A stretch of 64,000 bases of DNA from Drancourtella massiliensis (GCF_016900655.1 NZ_JACJKH010000007.1:1-64000); one strand, 5' to 3'. Positions 35,557-45,347 are shown, counted from the stretch's first letter. Notes: generated from the sequence alone by a model not told the origin. Program-made: numbers and translations.

Positions 35557-36945
35557 TTAAAGAATGATTGACTTCTCACGGCAGATTTCCGTGATCTTCT
35601 GAACCATTTCTTCGTCCGTCATCACAGTTACACGTCCGTCGTCATACTGCTTATCCACCCATTCCTTCACTGCCACAACCAGCTCGGAGTCTTTTCCGAC
35701 TTTTCTGTCCTCCGGAAGCTTGTAGTAGGTATTGATCCAGTGGGCAATTCCTGCGATGCCGGATGTGTTGGACACTGATACTACGGCCGGCCGGTTCAGA
35801 AACTTTCCGGTGTCAAAAATATTGTAGATCTCTTCGTTTTTCAGAAGTCCGTCCGCATGGATTCCGGCCCTTGTCACATTAAAGTTCTTTCCCACAAACG
35901 GCGTGTGCTCCGGAATATGGTAGCCGATCTCCTTTTCATAGTACTCGGCAAGCTCTGTGATGACAGTCGTCTCCATGCCGTCCAGTGTTCCCCGAAGCTG
36001 CGCATATTCAAATACCATTGCTTCCAGTGGTGTATTTCCTGTACGTTCTCCGATTCCAAAGAGAGAACAGTTTACGCCGCTTGCTCCATAAAGCCATGCG
36101 GTCGTTGCATTGCTGACTGCCTTGTAAAAGTCATTGTGCCCGTGGAACTCGATGAGTTCACTCGGTACTCCGGCATGGATCATCAATCCGTAGATGATAC
36201 CCGGAATAGACCGCGGAATCACCGCTCCCGGATAGTTGACTCCGTATCCCATCGTGTCACAGACACGGATTTTAATCGGAATCTGATATTCTTCCATCAG
36301 ATTCATCAGTTCCAGACAAAACGGAATCACGAAACCGTAAATGTCTGATCTTGTAATATCCTCCAGATGGCATCTCGGGCTGATCCCGATTTCCAGACAC
36401 TGACGGATAATCGAAAGATAATGGTTAAGCGCCTCCCGCCTTGTCATCTTGAGTTTATAGAAAATGTGATAATCGGAACAGCTTACAAGAATCCCTGTCT
36501 CTTTCAGTCCGATCTCTTTTACCAGCTCAAAGTCCTTCTTATTTGCCCGGATCCAGCTTGTAACTTCCGGAAACTCATATCCTTTCTCCAGACACTGGTA
36601 AACAGCATCCCTGTCTTTTTTACTGTAAAGGAAAAACTCACTCTGACGGATCTTTCCCTTTGGACCGCCCAGACGGTGCAGGTAGTCATAAATCGTCACA
36701 ATCTGCTCTGTCGTATACGGCGCTCTGGACTGCTGCCCGTCACGGAATGTTGTATCCGTAATCCAGATCTCGTCCGGCATTGAATGCGGTACGATTCGAT
36801 CGTTGAACGCGATTTTCGGAACTTCGTCATATGGAAACAGATTCCGGAATATATTCGGCTTATCTACGTCCACCAGCGGATACATATGTTCTTCGAGCTG
36901 CAGTAAATTATTGTGATGGTTCATGTAAACTTTTCTATTATCCAT
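35557..36945 (-). CDS. Citrate (Re)-synthase
   Basis: A 462-residue protein of the homocitrate/isopropylmalate synthase family. It shows ITDTTFRDGQQSR at the catalytic N-terminus, the EFHGHNDFYKAVSNA metal-binding segment and the GERTGNTPLE segment. The long N-terminal extension before the barrel and the context with NADP isocitrate dehydrogenase match the Re-citrate synthase of Clostridium kluyveri, which makes citrate from oxaloacetate and acetyl-CoA with reversed stereochemistry. The ATG at 36945 has AAAAGGAG; the frame further upstream crosses the promoter. Homocitrate synthase is the main alternative. Confidence 0.85.
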   Translation of the reverse strand: MDNRKVYMNHHNNLLQLEEHMYPLVDVDKPNIFRNLFPYDEVPKIAFNDRIVPHSMPDEIWITDTTFRDGQQSRAPYTTEQIVTIYDYLHRLGGPKGKIRQSEFFLYSKKDRDAVYQCLEKGYEFPEVTSWIRANKKDFELVKEIGLKETGILVSCSDYHIFYKLKMTRREALNHYLSIIRQCLEIGISPRCHLEDITRSDIYGFVIPFCLELMNLMEEYQIPIKIRVCDTMGYGVNYPGAVIPRSIPGIIYGLMIHAGVPSELIEFHGHNDFYKAVSNATTAWLYGASGVNCSLFGIGERTGNTPLEAMVFEYAQLRGTLDGMETTVITELAEYYEKEIGYHIPEHTPFVGKNFNVTRAGIHADGLLKNEEIYNIFDTGKFLNRPAVVSVSNTSGIAGIAHWINTYYKLPEDRKVGKDSELVVAVKEWVDKQYDDGRVTVMTDEEMVQKITEICREKSIIL

Positions 36946-36962
36946 TTTATACACTCCTTTTC

Positions 36963-36994
36963 GCTTTGTATAATTGTATACAATTATACAAAGC
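36963..36994. promoter_or_regulatory. Perfect 32-bp palindromic operator
   Basis: The half GCTTTGTATAATTGTA (36963-36978) is followed by its exact reverse complement (36979-36994). The core ATTGTATACAAT fits GntR-type operators. The palindrome covers the -10 box and most of the spacer of the Re-citrate synthase promoter, so a bound protein would block transcription. Confidence 0.75.
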
Positions 36995-37001
36995 ATGTCA
37001 A
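36973..37001 (-). promoter_or_regulatory. Promoter of the Re-citrate synthase operon
   Basis: On the minus strand a consensus TTGACA (36996-37001) is followed after 17 bases by TACAAT (36973-36978). It drives Re-citrate synthase, gntR and icd. Confidence 0.7.
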
Positions 37002-37045
37002 CCCGAAGTTTGATATTTTTATAACCAGCGAAGTTTTCTGATAAA

Positions 37046-37073
37046 CAAAAAGGATCCTGCGCCATGCAGGATC
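37046..37073 (-). terminator. Intrinsic terminator after the 37.1-37.5 kb gene
   Basis: GATCCTGC (37053-37060) and GCAGGATC (37066-37073) form a perfect 8-bp stem; on the minus strand CTTTTTG follows. Confidence 0.75.
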
Positions 37074-37093
37074 TCTTTCCATTTCAAAAGTAG

Positions 37094-37504
37094 TTACCTT
37101 CTCTTACGTTCATATTTGATTTTTGTCCGAAGATAGTTCTCAAAATCCAGAAACTGCATTTCTTCGCTTTCTCCGCTCAGGGCGTAGTCCATGCTCTGGG
37201 CGGCAGCCTCCAGCAGGTCTTCTGTTACTTCCGGACGGTTTTTCTGAAGAATCGAGAGCTTTTCTTCATTGGAATCTGCCTCCAGAAATCGGAGAAGCAG
37301 ATCCGATGTATGCCCGTTTTCTGCTTTTTGGAATTCTTTTGTAAAATCAGGAACCGGAACAGCATAGAGGGTCTTCTCTTCCTCCTCTTGAAAAATCAAA
37401 AGCTCTTCCATCGTCTGCCAGTGTCTGGACGTGCCGATGAAACGGTAGATCGTGCCCTGCTGATCGGTGTATAAGAAACCTGTTTCAGGCAGTTTTCCCG
37501 GCAA
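37094..37504 (-). CDS. Hypothetical protein with DUF1653-like N-terminus
   Basis: A 136-residue soluble acidic protein. The first 50 residues (GFLYTDQQGTIYRFIG, then SRHWQTMEELLIFQ) resemble DUF1653, a small beta fold seen in many bacteria. The rest is helical and charged. The start is a TTG at 37504 with GGAGG 7 bases before it. It follows ilvA by 18 bases and ends in a terminator, so it is the last gene of that transcript. Function unknown. Confidence 0.6.
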   Translation of the reverse strand: MPGKLPETGFLYTDQQGTIYRFIGTSRHWQTMEELLIFQEEEEKTLYAVPVPDFTKEFQKAENGHTSDLLLRFLEADSNEEKLSILQKNRPEVTEDLLEAAAQSMDYALSGESEEMQFLDFENYLRTKIKYERKRR

Positions 37505-37522
37505 TCTGCTCCCTCCTTTTCT

Positions 37523-38737
37523 TTAATACAGTTTTGTTGTAACCAGCTTCGGACGGAATCCGTTGTTTTCCAGAGCCTGCAGAATCTCATGCTTGTGCTC
37601 TGTTCCAAATGCTTCCATGGTTACTCTCAGCTCTACAGCCGCATTTCTGTTTGTGCTTACAAACTGGTTGTGTTCCAGCTTGATGACATTGCCCTGTGCG
37701 TCCGCGATAGTCTTTGCCACGCGTACCAGTTCGCCCGGCTTATCCGGAAGCAGAACAGAAACAGAAAAGATCCGGTCTCTCTGGATCAGTCCGTGCTGTA
37801 CGATGGAAGCCATGGTGATCACATCCATGTTTCCTCCGCTCAGGATGCAGACTGCCTTTTTCCCTTCCAGATTCATCTGTCTGAGCGCTGCTACAGAAAG
37901 CAGGCCGGAATTTTCCACAACCATCTTGTGATTCTCTACCATATCCAGAAAAACGCCGATCAGGTCATCATCATCGACTGTCAGTATCTGATCCACATTT
38001 TTCTGTACATACTCAAAGGTCTGGCTTCCCACGCGTTTTACCGCAGTACCGTCCGCAATCGTATTGGCGCTTGGAAGGGTTACCGGTTCTCCTGCTTTCA
38101 GAGCTGCTTTCATACTGGCTGCTTCTGAAGGCTCCACACCGATGACTTTGATCTTCGGATTAAGCATCTTTGCAAGGGTTGCTACACCTGCAATCAGTCC
38201 GCCTCCTCCTACCGGGACAAAGATATAATCAACAGTCGGAAGCTCCTGAACGATCTCCATGGCGATACTTCCCTGGCCCGTCGCTACATCCAGGTCGTCG
38301 AACGGATGGACGAATGTGTATCCATGCTCTTCGGCAAGCTCGTAGGCCTTGTCACAGGCATCATCATAAACATCTCCGTAAAGAACGACATCCGCTCCCA
38401 GATTCTTTGTTCGGTTTACCTTGATCAGCGGCGTAACGGTCGGCATAACGATCGTTGCCTTGCATCCGAACATCTTTGCCGCATAGGCAACGCCCTGGGC
38501 ATGATTTCCTGCTGAAGCCGTGATCAGTCCTTTCTGCTTTTCCTCCTCGGACAGCGTACTGATCTTATAGTAGGCGCCGCGGATTTTGTACGCGCCCGTA
38601 TGCTGCATGTTTTCCGGCTTCAGATAAATCTTTCCACCTGTTTCCTCGCTCAGGTATTCACTGTAGACCAGTTTTGTCGGATTTGTGACTTTTTTTACAA
38701 GCTCACTTGCTTCTTCAAATTTTTCCAATGTCATCAT
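37523..38737 (-). CDS. ilvA: Threonine ammonia-lyase (threonine dehydratase)
   Basis: A 404-residue PLP enzyme that turns threonine into 2-oxobutyrate and ammonia. The cofactor lysine is in GAYKIRGA (about residue 51), the PLP phosphate loop is VPVGGGGLIAG, and a C-terminal ACT-like domain (about 325-404) suggests allosteric control. The length matches the catabolic/ACT class rather than the long IlvA with two ACT domains. It follows ftsY by 30 bases, so it may share the large plsX-ftsY transcript. Confidence 0.92.
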   Translation of the reverse strand: MMTLEKFEEASELVKKVTNPTKLVYSEYLSEETGGKIYLKPENMQHTGAYKIRGAYYKISTLSEEEKQKGLITASAGNHAQGVAYAAKMFGCKATIVMPTVTPLIKVNRTKNLGADVVLYGDVYDDACDKAYELAEEHGYTFVHPFDDLDVATGQGSIAMEIVQELPTVDYIFVPVGGGGLIAGVATLAKMLNPKIKVIGVEPSEAASMKAALKAGEPVTLPSANTIADGTAVKRVGSQTFEYVQKNVDQILTVDDDDLIGVFLDMVENHKMVVENSGLLSVAALRQMNLEGKKAVCILSGGNMDVITMASIVQHGLIQRDRIFSVSVLLPDKPGELVRVAKTIADAQGNVIKLEHNQFVSTNRNAAVELRVTMEAFGTEHKHEILQALENNGFRPKLVTTKLY

Positions 38738-38767
38738 GGCTGTAACCTTCTTTCCTCTGTGTCATGT

Positions 38768-39721
38768 TTATTCTGTTTCTTCCTCCGGATGCTCCTCTGT
38801 CGTAAACAGGGCATTGACAAAATCATCGGAATCAAATTTCTGCAGATCATCGATACTTTCTCCGACTCCGATATATTTGACCGGAATGCCAAGTTCCGAC
38901 TGAATTGCTACCACAATTCCCCCTTTTGCGGTTCCATCCATTTTTGTCAGAACGATTCCCGTAATGTCTGCCGCCTCCGCAAACTGTTTTGCCTGCGAAA
39001 GTGCGTTCTGCCCTGTTGTTCCATCCAAAACCACCAGGGTTTCTCTGTACGCGTCAGCGTACTCTCTCTCAATGACACGATTGATCTTTTTCAGCTCTTC
39101 CATCAGATTCTTTTTATTATGAAGACGCCCCGCCGTATCACACAGCAGAACATCCGCCTTCCTTGCCTTTGCGGCCGCAACCGCATCGTACACGACAGCT
39201 GCCGGATCAGAGCCTTCCTGTCCCCCGATAAACTCTGCATTTGCCCGGTCTGCCCATTCTTTCAGCTGTTCTCCCGCCGCGGCACGGAATGTGTCCGCCG
39301 CTGCGATCACAACTTTTTTCCCTTCACCGCGAAGCTTCCCTGCAAGCTTACCGATGGTCGTCGTTTTTCCTACCCCGTTAACTCCAATCACCAGTACTAC
39401 GGATTTCTGATTTTCAAACTCATATGCTGTCTCCCCGATCTGCATCTGCTCCTTGATACTGTCAATCAGAAGCTGTTTGCAGTCAGCCGGATCCTTGATA
39501 TGCTGTTCTTTCACCTTTTCTCTAAGGTCATCAAGGATCGAATAGGTCGCCTTGACGCCGAGATCTCCCATAATCAGGATCTCTTCCAGCTCTTCATAAA
39601 AGTCTTCATCAATTTTGGAAAACCCGCTGAACAGGCTGTCAAGGCCGGAAACGATATTCTGCCTTGTTTTTGTCAGGCCTGACACAAGCCGCCGGAAAAA
39701 TCCCTTTTTTTCCTCTGCCAT
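38768..39721 (-). CDS. ftsY: Signal recognition particle receptor FtsY
   Basis: A 317-residue SRP GTPase. It has the NG domain with [15 protein letters not shown] (P-loop), DTAGRLHNK and [10 protein letters not shown]. The N-terminal A domain is very short, as in many Firmicutes. It docks ribosome-SRP complexes at the membrane. It follows smc by 23 bases, the standard smc-ftsY order. Confidence 0.97.
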   Translation of the reverse strand: MAEEKKGFFRRLVSGLTKTRQNIVSGLDSLFSGFSKIDEDFYEELEEILIMGDLGVKATYSILDDLREKVKEQHIKDPADCKQLLIDSIKEQMQIGETAYEFENQKSVVLVIGVNGVGKTTTIGKLAGKLRGEGKKVVIAAADTFRAAAGEQLKEWADRANAEFIGGQEGSDPAAVVYDAVAAAKARKADVLLCDTAGRLHNKKNLMEELKKINRVIEREYADAYRETLVVLDGTTGQNALSQAKQFAEAADITGIVLTKMDGTAKGGIVVAIQSELGIPVKYIGVGESIDDLQKFDSDDFVNALFTTEEHPEEETE

Positions 39722-39744
39722 AGTCTCTTCTACTCCTTTATTTT

Positions 39745-42700
39745 TTATTTGCTGAGCTGGTTTTCAAGCAGATCTACTGAAACCAGCGTAGAAACTCCCT
39801 TCTCCTGCATCGTAATTCCATACAGTCTGTCCGCTGCTGTCATTGTTCCTCTCCGGTGGGTAATAACAATAAACTGCGTATTTTTCGTCAGTCTGTGAAG
39901 ATACTGCGCAAACCTTGTAACATTGGAATCGTCCAGGGCTGCTTCGATCTCGTCCAGCAGACAAAACGGCGACGGTTTCAGATTCTGAATCGCAAAGAGA
40001 AGCGCGATCGCCGTCAGCGCTTTTTCTCCACCGGAGAGCTGCATCATATTCTGAAGCTTCTTTCCCGGCGGCTGTGCAATGATCCGGATTCCCGCTTCCA
40101 GAATATCCTCGTCCTCCAGAAGCTCGAGTGTCCCTTTTCCGCCTCCAAAGAGCTGGCGGAAAACATTATGGAACTCTTCTTTTATCCTTGCGAACTGTTC
40201 CTCAAACTGCCTTCTCATGGCGGTATCCAGTTCTTCAATAATCTGTTTTAAGGTTGCCTCCGCTTCGATCAGGTCTTCATGCTGGTTTTTCAAAAAGAGA
40301 TACCGTTCTTCCAGATTTTTAAAATCTTCAATGGCATTGACATTGACATTGCCAAGGCTGCGGATCTCTGAGCGAAGCCGCTGAATCTCTTTCTTCATGA
40401 AGCCCAGATCTCCAATACTTTCATCCCGGTACTGCTGCGCATGATTATAGGTGATCTCGTATTCTTCCCACATATAATTCATCTGCTTTTCCATCGTCTC
40501 CTCCAGCCCGTCCTTCTTTCCGCCAAGCCGGAAGGTTTCTTTATCAAGATCGGAAATCTGTTCCGAGATGGCATCGCGCTTTCCAAGGAATTCCTTATGT
40601 CTGCGGGAAAGTGTTTCCTTTTCCCCGGCATACTGCCCGATCTCCTGTTCGATCTCTTCGATCAGTTCTCCGGCTTCCCGGATCTTTTGTCCGGCCCGTT
40701 CCATCTCCTGCTCTTTTTCAGCAATCGCTTTCTTATTGTCTCCCTGGTTTTCCTCCAGCAGTTTCTTTTCCTGTGTATACTTCGTATACTCCTGCCAGAT
40801 ACGTTCCTGATTTTCATTCAGGAAGATTTCTTTTTGTCCAAGTTCCGCAAAAACAAGATGTGCGTCCTCGGCACGTTTCTGTAAAATCTGTTCCTCTTCC
40901 TTCTTTTTCTCCAGCTCCTTCTGCTCTTCTTCCGTCTCCTTTTTCAGCCTTTCTTCCAGTTCTTCGGAAGTTCCCAGTTCGATTTCAATGGATTCCTGAT
41001 TCTCCTGAAGTTCCCGGAGCTGGTTTTCATAGCTTTCGTTTTCTTTTAAAAGCTCCGCCTTTCGGTCAAGGATCGACTTCTGCCTGCTTTGTACCTGAGA
41101 AAGATTCATCTTTGCGGTATTCTGCCGGACGTATATCTTCTGCATCTCATCTTTGAGGCTGTCCATTTTCGCATAATATCCGGCACGCTCTTCTTTATGA
41201 CGCTCCAAAGACTCCCTCGTCTGCTCCAGGTCCTTTTTGAGCATCTGTACGGTCTTTTCAAATTCCTCAATCTCACGCCGTCTGCTTAACAAACTGCTGG
41301 AATTTTTAAAAGCCCCTCCTGTCATGGATCCACCCGGATTGAGAAGCTCTCCCTCCGGTGTCACCATCCGGACAGTTTGGCGGTATTTCCTTGCAAGACG
41401 GATACCCACGTCAATATTTTCCACTACCACGGTACGGCCAAGAAGGTTCTTCATAAGACTTTTGAATTCTTCATCTGTCTCCACAAGCGTATGGGCAAGT
41501 CCGATGACACCGTCTTCTCTGAGCACTTCCGGCTTTGGGAACTCGGAACCCTTCACGCTGGTCAGAGGAAGGAACGTTGCCCGCCCGAATTTATGCTGTT
41601 TCAGATAAGTAATCATTCTTTTCGCGGTCTCTTCATCCCTCGTTACGATATTCTGGATGCTTCCGCCGAGTGCAGTCTCCACCGCAGTCTCGTACTTTTT
41701 CTCTACACGGATCAGATCCGCCACAACTCCAAGGATGCCCTGCTCCCGGTTTTTCTGCTCCATGACTCTCCGGATACTGTTACCGTATCCTTCGTAGCGC
41801 TCGGTCATATTTTTCAAAGATTCCAGTCTGGACTGCTCTCTGTGATACGCACTCTGTCCAGTCTGAATCAGTCCATTTTCTTTTGTAATTTCTTCCTGAA
41901 GTCTTATAATTTCACTTTCATACTGCGCAATCGTTTCCGAACAGGTACGGATCTGGGCGGAAAGCTCTTTCCATTCACTTTCATACTTTTCATATTCTGT
42001 CCGGTATACTTCCGTTTCCTGGGTAATCGTTAAGAGCTGCTGCGCAAGTCCTGTCTTCTGAACCCTGATCTGCTCTTTCATCGTATGAAAACGCTGTAGT
42101 TCGGCCTTTGTCGAAGCCCGCACGGAAAGAATCTTCATAATCTCGTTTTTCTTTTCCTCGCTGGAAAGACTGATCCTGGCCATCTCCTCCTGAAGGCTCG
42201 TCAGATTCTCTTTTTCTTTCTCGCTCTGCGCTTCCTTCTCCCTCATCTGGGCTTCCAGATCTGCGCGCCGGCTTTTCAGTTCTTCAAGCTCGGTCTCCCG
42301 TTTCCGGATCTCTTCCTCAACAGTCTTTTTCCGCTCCAGATAATGGGCGTCGTTCATCCGCACGCTGTTGATCTGCTCTTTGAGAAGGTCAATGCTGTTC
42401 TCATACTGCTGCCGGATCAGTCTTGTATCATTCAGCTGCTTTCTCGCGGTCTCCGTCTGAAGGTCAATCTCCCCGATCCGGTTTTCTACTTCGGCATACT
42501 CCTCTTTCATGGCGTCATACCGCTTTCTCGATTCATCAAGCTCTTCCTGCGCACGTGCCAGAGCCTCTTCTGTTTCCTTTTCTTCCGCTTTTATCTTTTC
42601 TGTCTGAACGAGGAACAGATTGACGTCCAGCTTTTTCATTTCTTCCCGTTTCTTCAGATACTCTCTCGCCGTCTCAGACTGCTTTTTAAGCGGTCCGTAC

Positions 42701-43302
42701 TGCTTTTCCAGCTCCGAAAGGATGTCTGTTACACGTACCAGATTCTGCTGCTCTTCTTCCAGCTTCTTCAAGGATGTATTTTTTCTCCGCTTGAATTTGA
42801 CAATTCCCGCAGCCTCATCGAACAACTCCCTCCGGTCTTCCGGTTTTCCGCTTAAGATCTTATCGATCTGACCCTGTCCGATGATTGAATATCCCTCTTT
42901 CCCGATTCCGGTATCATAAAACAGCTCGTTGATATCTTTCAATCTGCAGCTGCTTCCATTAATCAGGTACTCTGACTCACCGGAGCGATAAAGCTTTCTT
43001 GTCACAGTGACTTCCTCAAAATCAATCGGCAGCTTGTGGTCGGAGTTGTCCAGCGTGATCCCGACCGAGGCGTAGCTTAGAGGCTTTCGGTTCTCAGTTC
43101 CCGAAAAAATGACATCCTGCATGTTGCCTCCGCGAAGCTGCTTCGCCCTCTGCTCTCCTAATACCCACCGGACCGCGTCCGCGACGTTGCTCTTTCCACT
43201 TCCATTCGGCCCTACAATGCCGGTGATTCCATTATGAAACTGAAAGACGATTTTATTTGCAAAAGATTTAAATCCCTGTACTTCAATGCTTTTTAAATAC
43301 AT
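39745..43302 (-). CDS. smc: Chromosome segregation protein SMC
   Basis: An 1185-residue condensin subunit. Walker A GPNGSGKSN is at residues 31-39; two long coiled coils flank a hinge (about 520-640); the C-terminal head has LSGGEKALTAIALLFAIQ and Walker B FCLLDEIEAALDDSN. Length is standard. It follows rnc by 7 bases. With ScpA and ScpB, encoded elsewhere, it compacts and separates chromosomes. Confidence 0.97.
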   Translation of the reverse strand: MYLKSIEVQGFKSFANKIVFQFHNGITGIVGPNGSGKSNVADAVRWVLGEQRAKQLRGGNMQDVIFSGTENRKPLSYASVGITLDNSDHKLPIDFEEVTVTRKLYRSGESEYLINGSSCRLKDINELFYDTGIGKEGYSIIGQGQIDKILSGKPEDRRELFDEAAGIVKFKRRKNTSLKKLEEEQQNLVRVTDILSELEKQYGPLKKQSETAREYLKKREEMKKLDVNLFLVQTEKIKAEEKETEEALARAQEELDESRKRYDAMKEEYAEVENRIGEIDLQTETARKQLNDTRLIRQQYENSIDLLKEQINSVRMNDAHYLERKKTVEEEIRKRETELEELKSRRADLEAQMREKEAQSEKEKENLTSLQEEMARISLSSEEKKNEIMKILSVRASTKAELQRFHTMKEQIRVQKTGLAQQLLTITQETEVYRTEYEKYESEWKELSAQIRTCSETIAQYESEIIRLQEEITKENGLIQTGQSAYHREQSRLESLKNMTERYEGYGNSIRRVMEQKNREQGILGVVADLIRVEKKYETAVETALGGSIQNIVTRDEETAKRMITYLKQHKFGRATFLPLTSVKGSEFPKPEVLREDGVIGLAHTLVETDEEFKSLMKNLLGRTVVVENIDVGIRLARKYRQTVRMVTPEGELLNPGGSMTGGAFKNSSSLLSRRREIEEFEKTVQMLKKDLEQTRESLERHKEERAGYYAKMDSLKDEMQKIYVRQNTAKMNLSQVQSRQKSILDRKAELLKENESYENQLRELQENQESIEIELGTSEELEERLKKETEEEQKELEKKKEEEQILQKRAEDAHLVFAELGQKEIFLNENQERIWQEYTKYTQEKKLLEENQGDNKKAIAEKEQEMERAGQKIREAGELIEEIEQEIGQYAGEKETLSRRHKEFLGKRDAISEQISDLDKETFRLGGKKDGLEETMEKQMNYMWEEYEITYNHAQQYRDESIGDLGFMKKEIQRLRSEIRSLGNVNVNAIEDFKNLEERYLFLKNQHEDLIEAEATLKQIIEELDTAMRRQFEEQFARIKEEFHNVFRQLFGGGKGTLELLEDEDILEAGIRIIAQPPGKKLQNMMQLSGGEKALTAIALLFAIQNLKPSPFCLLDEIEAALDDSNVTRFAQYLHRLTKNTQFIVITHRRGTMTAADRLYGITMQEKGVSTLVSVDLLENQLSK

Positions 43303-43309
43303 AGCTCTC

Positions 43310-43996
43310 CTATCGTTTCTCCTGTAATTTCAAAATCGCCTGATATGCAGCCTGCTGTTCAGATGCTTTTTTGGTCCTTCCTTCGCCTTCCCCGTAGATC
43401 TGTTCTCCGATCCTGACTGCCGTACAGAAACTTTTATTGTGGTCCGGTCCTTCCTCCCGGATCAGTTCATAGGAAACCTGATCATCAGAATTTCCCTGTA
43501 CAATTTCCTGCAGGATAGTCTTGCTATCAAAAAAGAGCTTCTTGTTTTCCAGGTCATTGAGGATAAACCGGTGAATGAACTCTTTTGCGCTAGCAAACCC
43601 ACCGTCCAGATAAATCGCTCCAATCAGCGCTTCCATCGCGTCAGATGTAACCGAATCCCGTTTTCTTCCGCCCGTTGCCTCTTCACCTTTTCCGAGCATC
43701 AGATATTCCCCCAGTTTGATATCTCTGGCACAAAAAGCAAGCGCCGGTTCACATACCATACTTGCCCTCTTTTTGGTCAGTTCACCTTCCGGCATTGTCT
43801 CATACTCAAAAAAAAGAAATTCGCTGGATACAACTTCAAGTACTGCATCGCCCAGAAACTCCAGCCGCTCATTACATTCATATTTCTTCATGTGCTTTTC
43901 GTTCACATAGGAGCTGTGTCTCAAAGCATGACGCAGAAGTTCCGGATTCCGGAACTGATAATCAATTGTTCTTTCTAGTTCTTTGATCTTTCTCAT
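43310..43996 (-). CDS. rnc: Ribonuclease III
   Basis: A 228-residue endonuclease for double-stranded RNA, with the catalytic signature ERLEFLGDAVL (about residues 43-53) and a C-terminal double-stranded RNA-binding domain ending near the stop. It processes rRNA precursors. The ATG at 43996 is chosen as the family start; a G-rich sequence lies 4 bases upstream, a weak ribosome site. A hairpin separates it from acpP, possibly lowering its expression compared with acpP. Confidence 0.96.
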   Translation of the reverse strand: MRKIKELERTIDYQFRNPELLRHALRHSSYVNEKHMKKYECNERLEFLGDAVLEVVSSEFLFFEYETMPEGELTKKRASMVCEPALAFCARDIKLGEYLMLGKGEEATGGRKRDSVTSDAMEALIGAIYLDGGFASAKEFIHRFILNDLENKKLFFDSKTILQEIVQGNSDDQVSYELIREEGPDHNKSFCTAVRIGEQIYGEGEGRTKKASEQQAAYQAILKLQEKR

Positions 43997-44015
43997 AAAA
44001 CCCCCAATTAGCACG

Positions 44016-44036
44016 AAAAAGCCCTGACGGGCTTTT
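44016..44036 (-). terminator. Attenuator-like hairpin between acpP and rnc
   Basis: AAAAGCCC (44017-44024) and GGGCTTTT (44029-44036) form an 8-bp stem with a TGAC loop. On the minus strand the T-rich 3' arm ends in TTTTTCG. It would stop part of the transcripts after acpP inside the essential operon. Confidence 0.6.
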
Positions 44037-44049
44037 CCGCATTTATGTT

Positions 44050-44283
44050 TTAATTATTTGTTGCCGTTCTGATCTGCTCTACTGCGTCTCCCACTGTCAC
44101 GATTTTTTCCGCATCATCATTATCAATCTCGATATCGAATTCTTCCTCGATTCCCATGATAATCTGGAAAATGTCCAAAGAATCTGCTCCCAAATCGTCT
44201 ACAAATGTAGTCTCCATTGTGATGTCTGAGGCATCCACATTTAATACATCTGCGATAATCCCCTGTAATTTTTCAAATTCCAT
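44050..44283 (-). CDS. acpP: Acyl carrier protein
   Basis: A 77-residue acidic four-helix protein. The phosphopantetheine attachment site is Ser35 in GADSLD. It carries growing acyl chains in fatty acid synthesis. It follows plsX by 23 bases. Confidence 0.97.
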   Translation of the reverse strand: MEFEKLQGIIADVLNVDASDITMETTFVDDLGADSLDIFQIIMGIEEEFDIEIDNDDAEKIVTVGDAVEQIRTATNN

Positions 44284-44306
44284 AGTTACATTCCTTCCTT
44301 AAAAGT

Positions 44307-45320
44307 TTATTCTTTCTCTTTCTGAATGCATTCTCTGATTTTCTCATTAATCTTCTGCTCTTTGAAGGTCACGCACTGAATAATGGAGTTGCAGACCTCA
44401 CGTGCCTTTGAGTTGCCGTGTGTCTTTACAACCAGGCCATTGAGACCAAGCAGCGGTGCTCCGCCGTACTCGCTTGCGTCAAATCCCTTCATCGTCTCCT
44501 TCAGCGCCGGTTTTACAAGCAGTGCTCCGATTTTTGTCCTGAGGCTCTTCATCATGCCTTCCTTGATCTTATCAACCAGCACCCCTCCGACGCCCTCATA
44601 AAGTTTCAGGATAATATTGCCCGCGAAAGCCTCGCAGACAATGACATCCGCGTCACCATACGGAATATTGCGCGCCTCGATGCTCCCGGTAAAATTAATA
44701 TCCGGGCATGCCTTCAGCATCGGGAACGTCTCTTTCACAAGGGCGTTGCCCTTCTCCTCCTCAGCACCGATATTGACAATCGCCACTTTCGGATTCTTCA
44801 CGCCCATAACATGCTCCATATAGATCGAGCCCATTTTTGCAAACTGCACCAGATGGGACGGTCTGGCATCTACGTTTGCTCCGCAGTCGATCAAAAGCGA
44901 AAATCCCTTTTTGGTCGGTAAAAGCGGTGCAAGGGGCGGCCTCTCCACTCCTTTGATTCTCCCTACAATGACCTGTCCTCCAACGAGAATGGCTCCGGAG
45001 CTTCCTGCCGATACAAACGCGTCGGCCTCTCCTTTTTTAACCATATTCATCGCTACGACAATCGAAGAATCCTTTTTTCTGCGGATTGCCATTACCGGCG
45101 GCTCCGCGGTCTCAATCACTTCACTGGCGCCCTTGATCTCAATCTGCTCTTTGTCGTAAGTATATTTGGCAAGCTCTTCTTTTATGATGTCTTCTTTCCC
45201 GACAATCAATACCTGAATATCCCTGCGCTTATTTACTGCGTCAACAGCGCCTTTAATGATTTCCACCGGGGCATTATCCCCTCCCATGGCGTCGAGCGCC
45301 ACTTTCGTGTATTCTGCCAT
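44307..45320 (-). CDS. plsX: Phosphate acyltransferase PlsX
   Basis: A 337-residue enzyme that makes acyl phosphate from acyl-ACP, the first step of phospholipid synthesis in Firmicutes. The start KVALDAMGGDNAP and the segment SSGAILVGGQVIVGRIKG are characteristic. It starts the plsX-acpP-rnc-smc-ftsY series here. In many relatives rpmF lies directly upstream, but here 6.8 kb of other genes come between. Confidence 0.96.
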   Translation of the reverse strand: MAEYTKVALDAMGGDNAPVEIIKGAVDAVNKRRDIQVLIVGKEDIIKEELAKYTYDKEQIEIKGASEVIETAEPPVMAIRRKKDSSIVVAMNMVKKGEADAFVSAGSSGAILVGGQVIVGRIKGVERPPLAPLLPTKKGFSLLIDCGANVDARPSHLVQFAKMGSIYMEHVMGVKNPKVAIVNIGAEEEKGNALVKETFPMLKACPDINFTGSIEARNIPYGDADVIVCEAFAGNIILKLYEGVGGVLVDKIKEGMMKSLRTKIGALLVKPALKETMKGFDASEYGGAPLLGLNGLVVKTHGNSKAREVCNSIIQCVTFKEQKINEKIRECIQKEKE

Positions 45321-45347
45321 GCTTCTACCTCCTGCATTCTATCAGTA

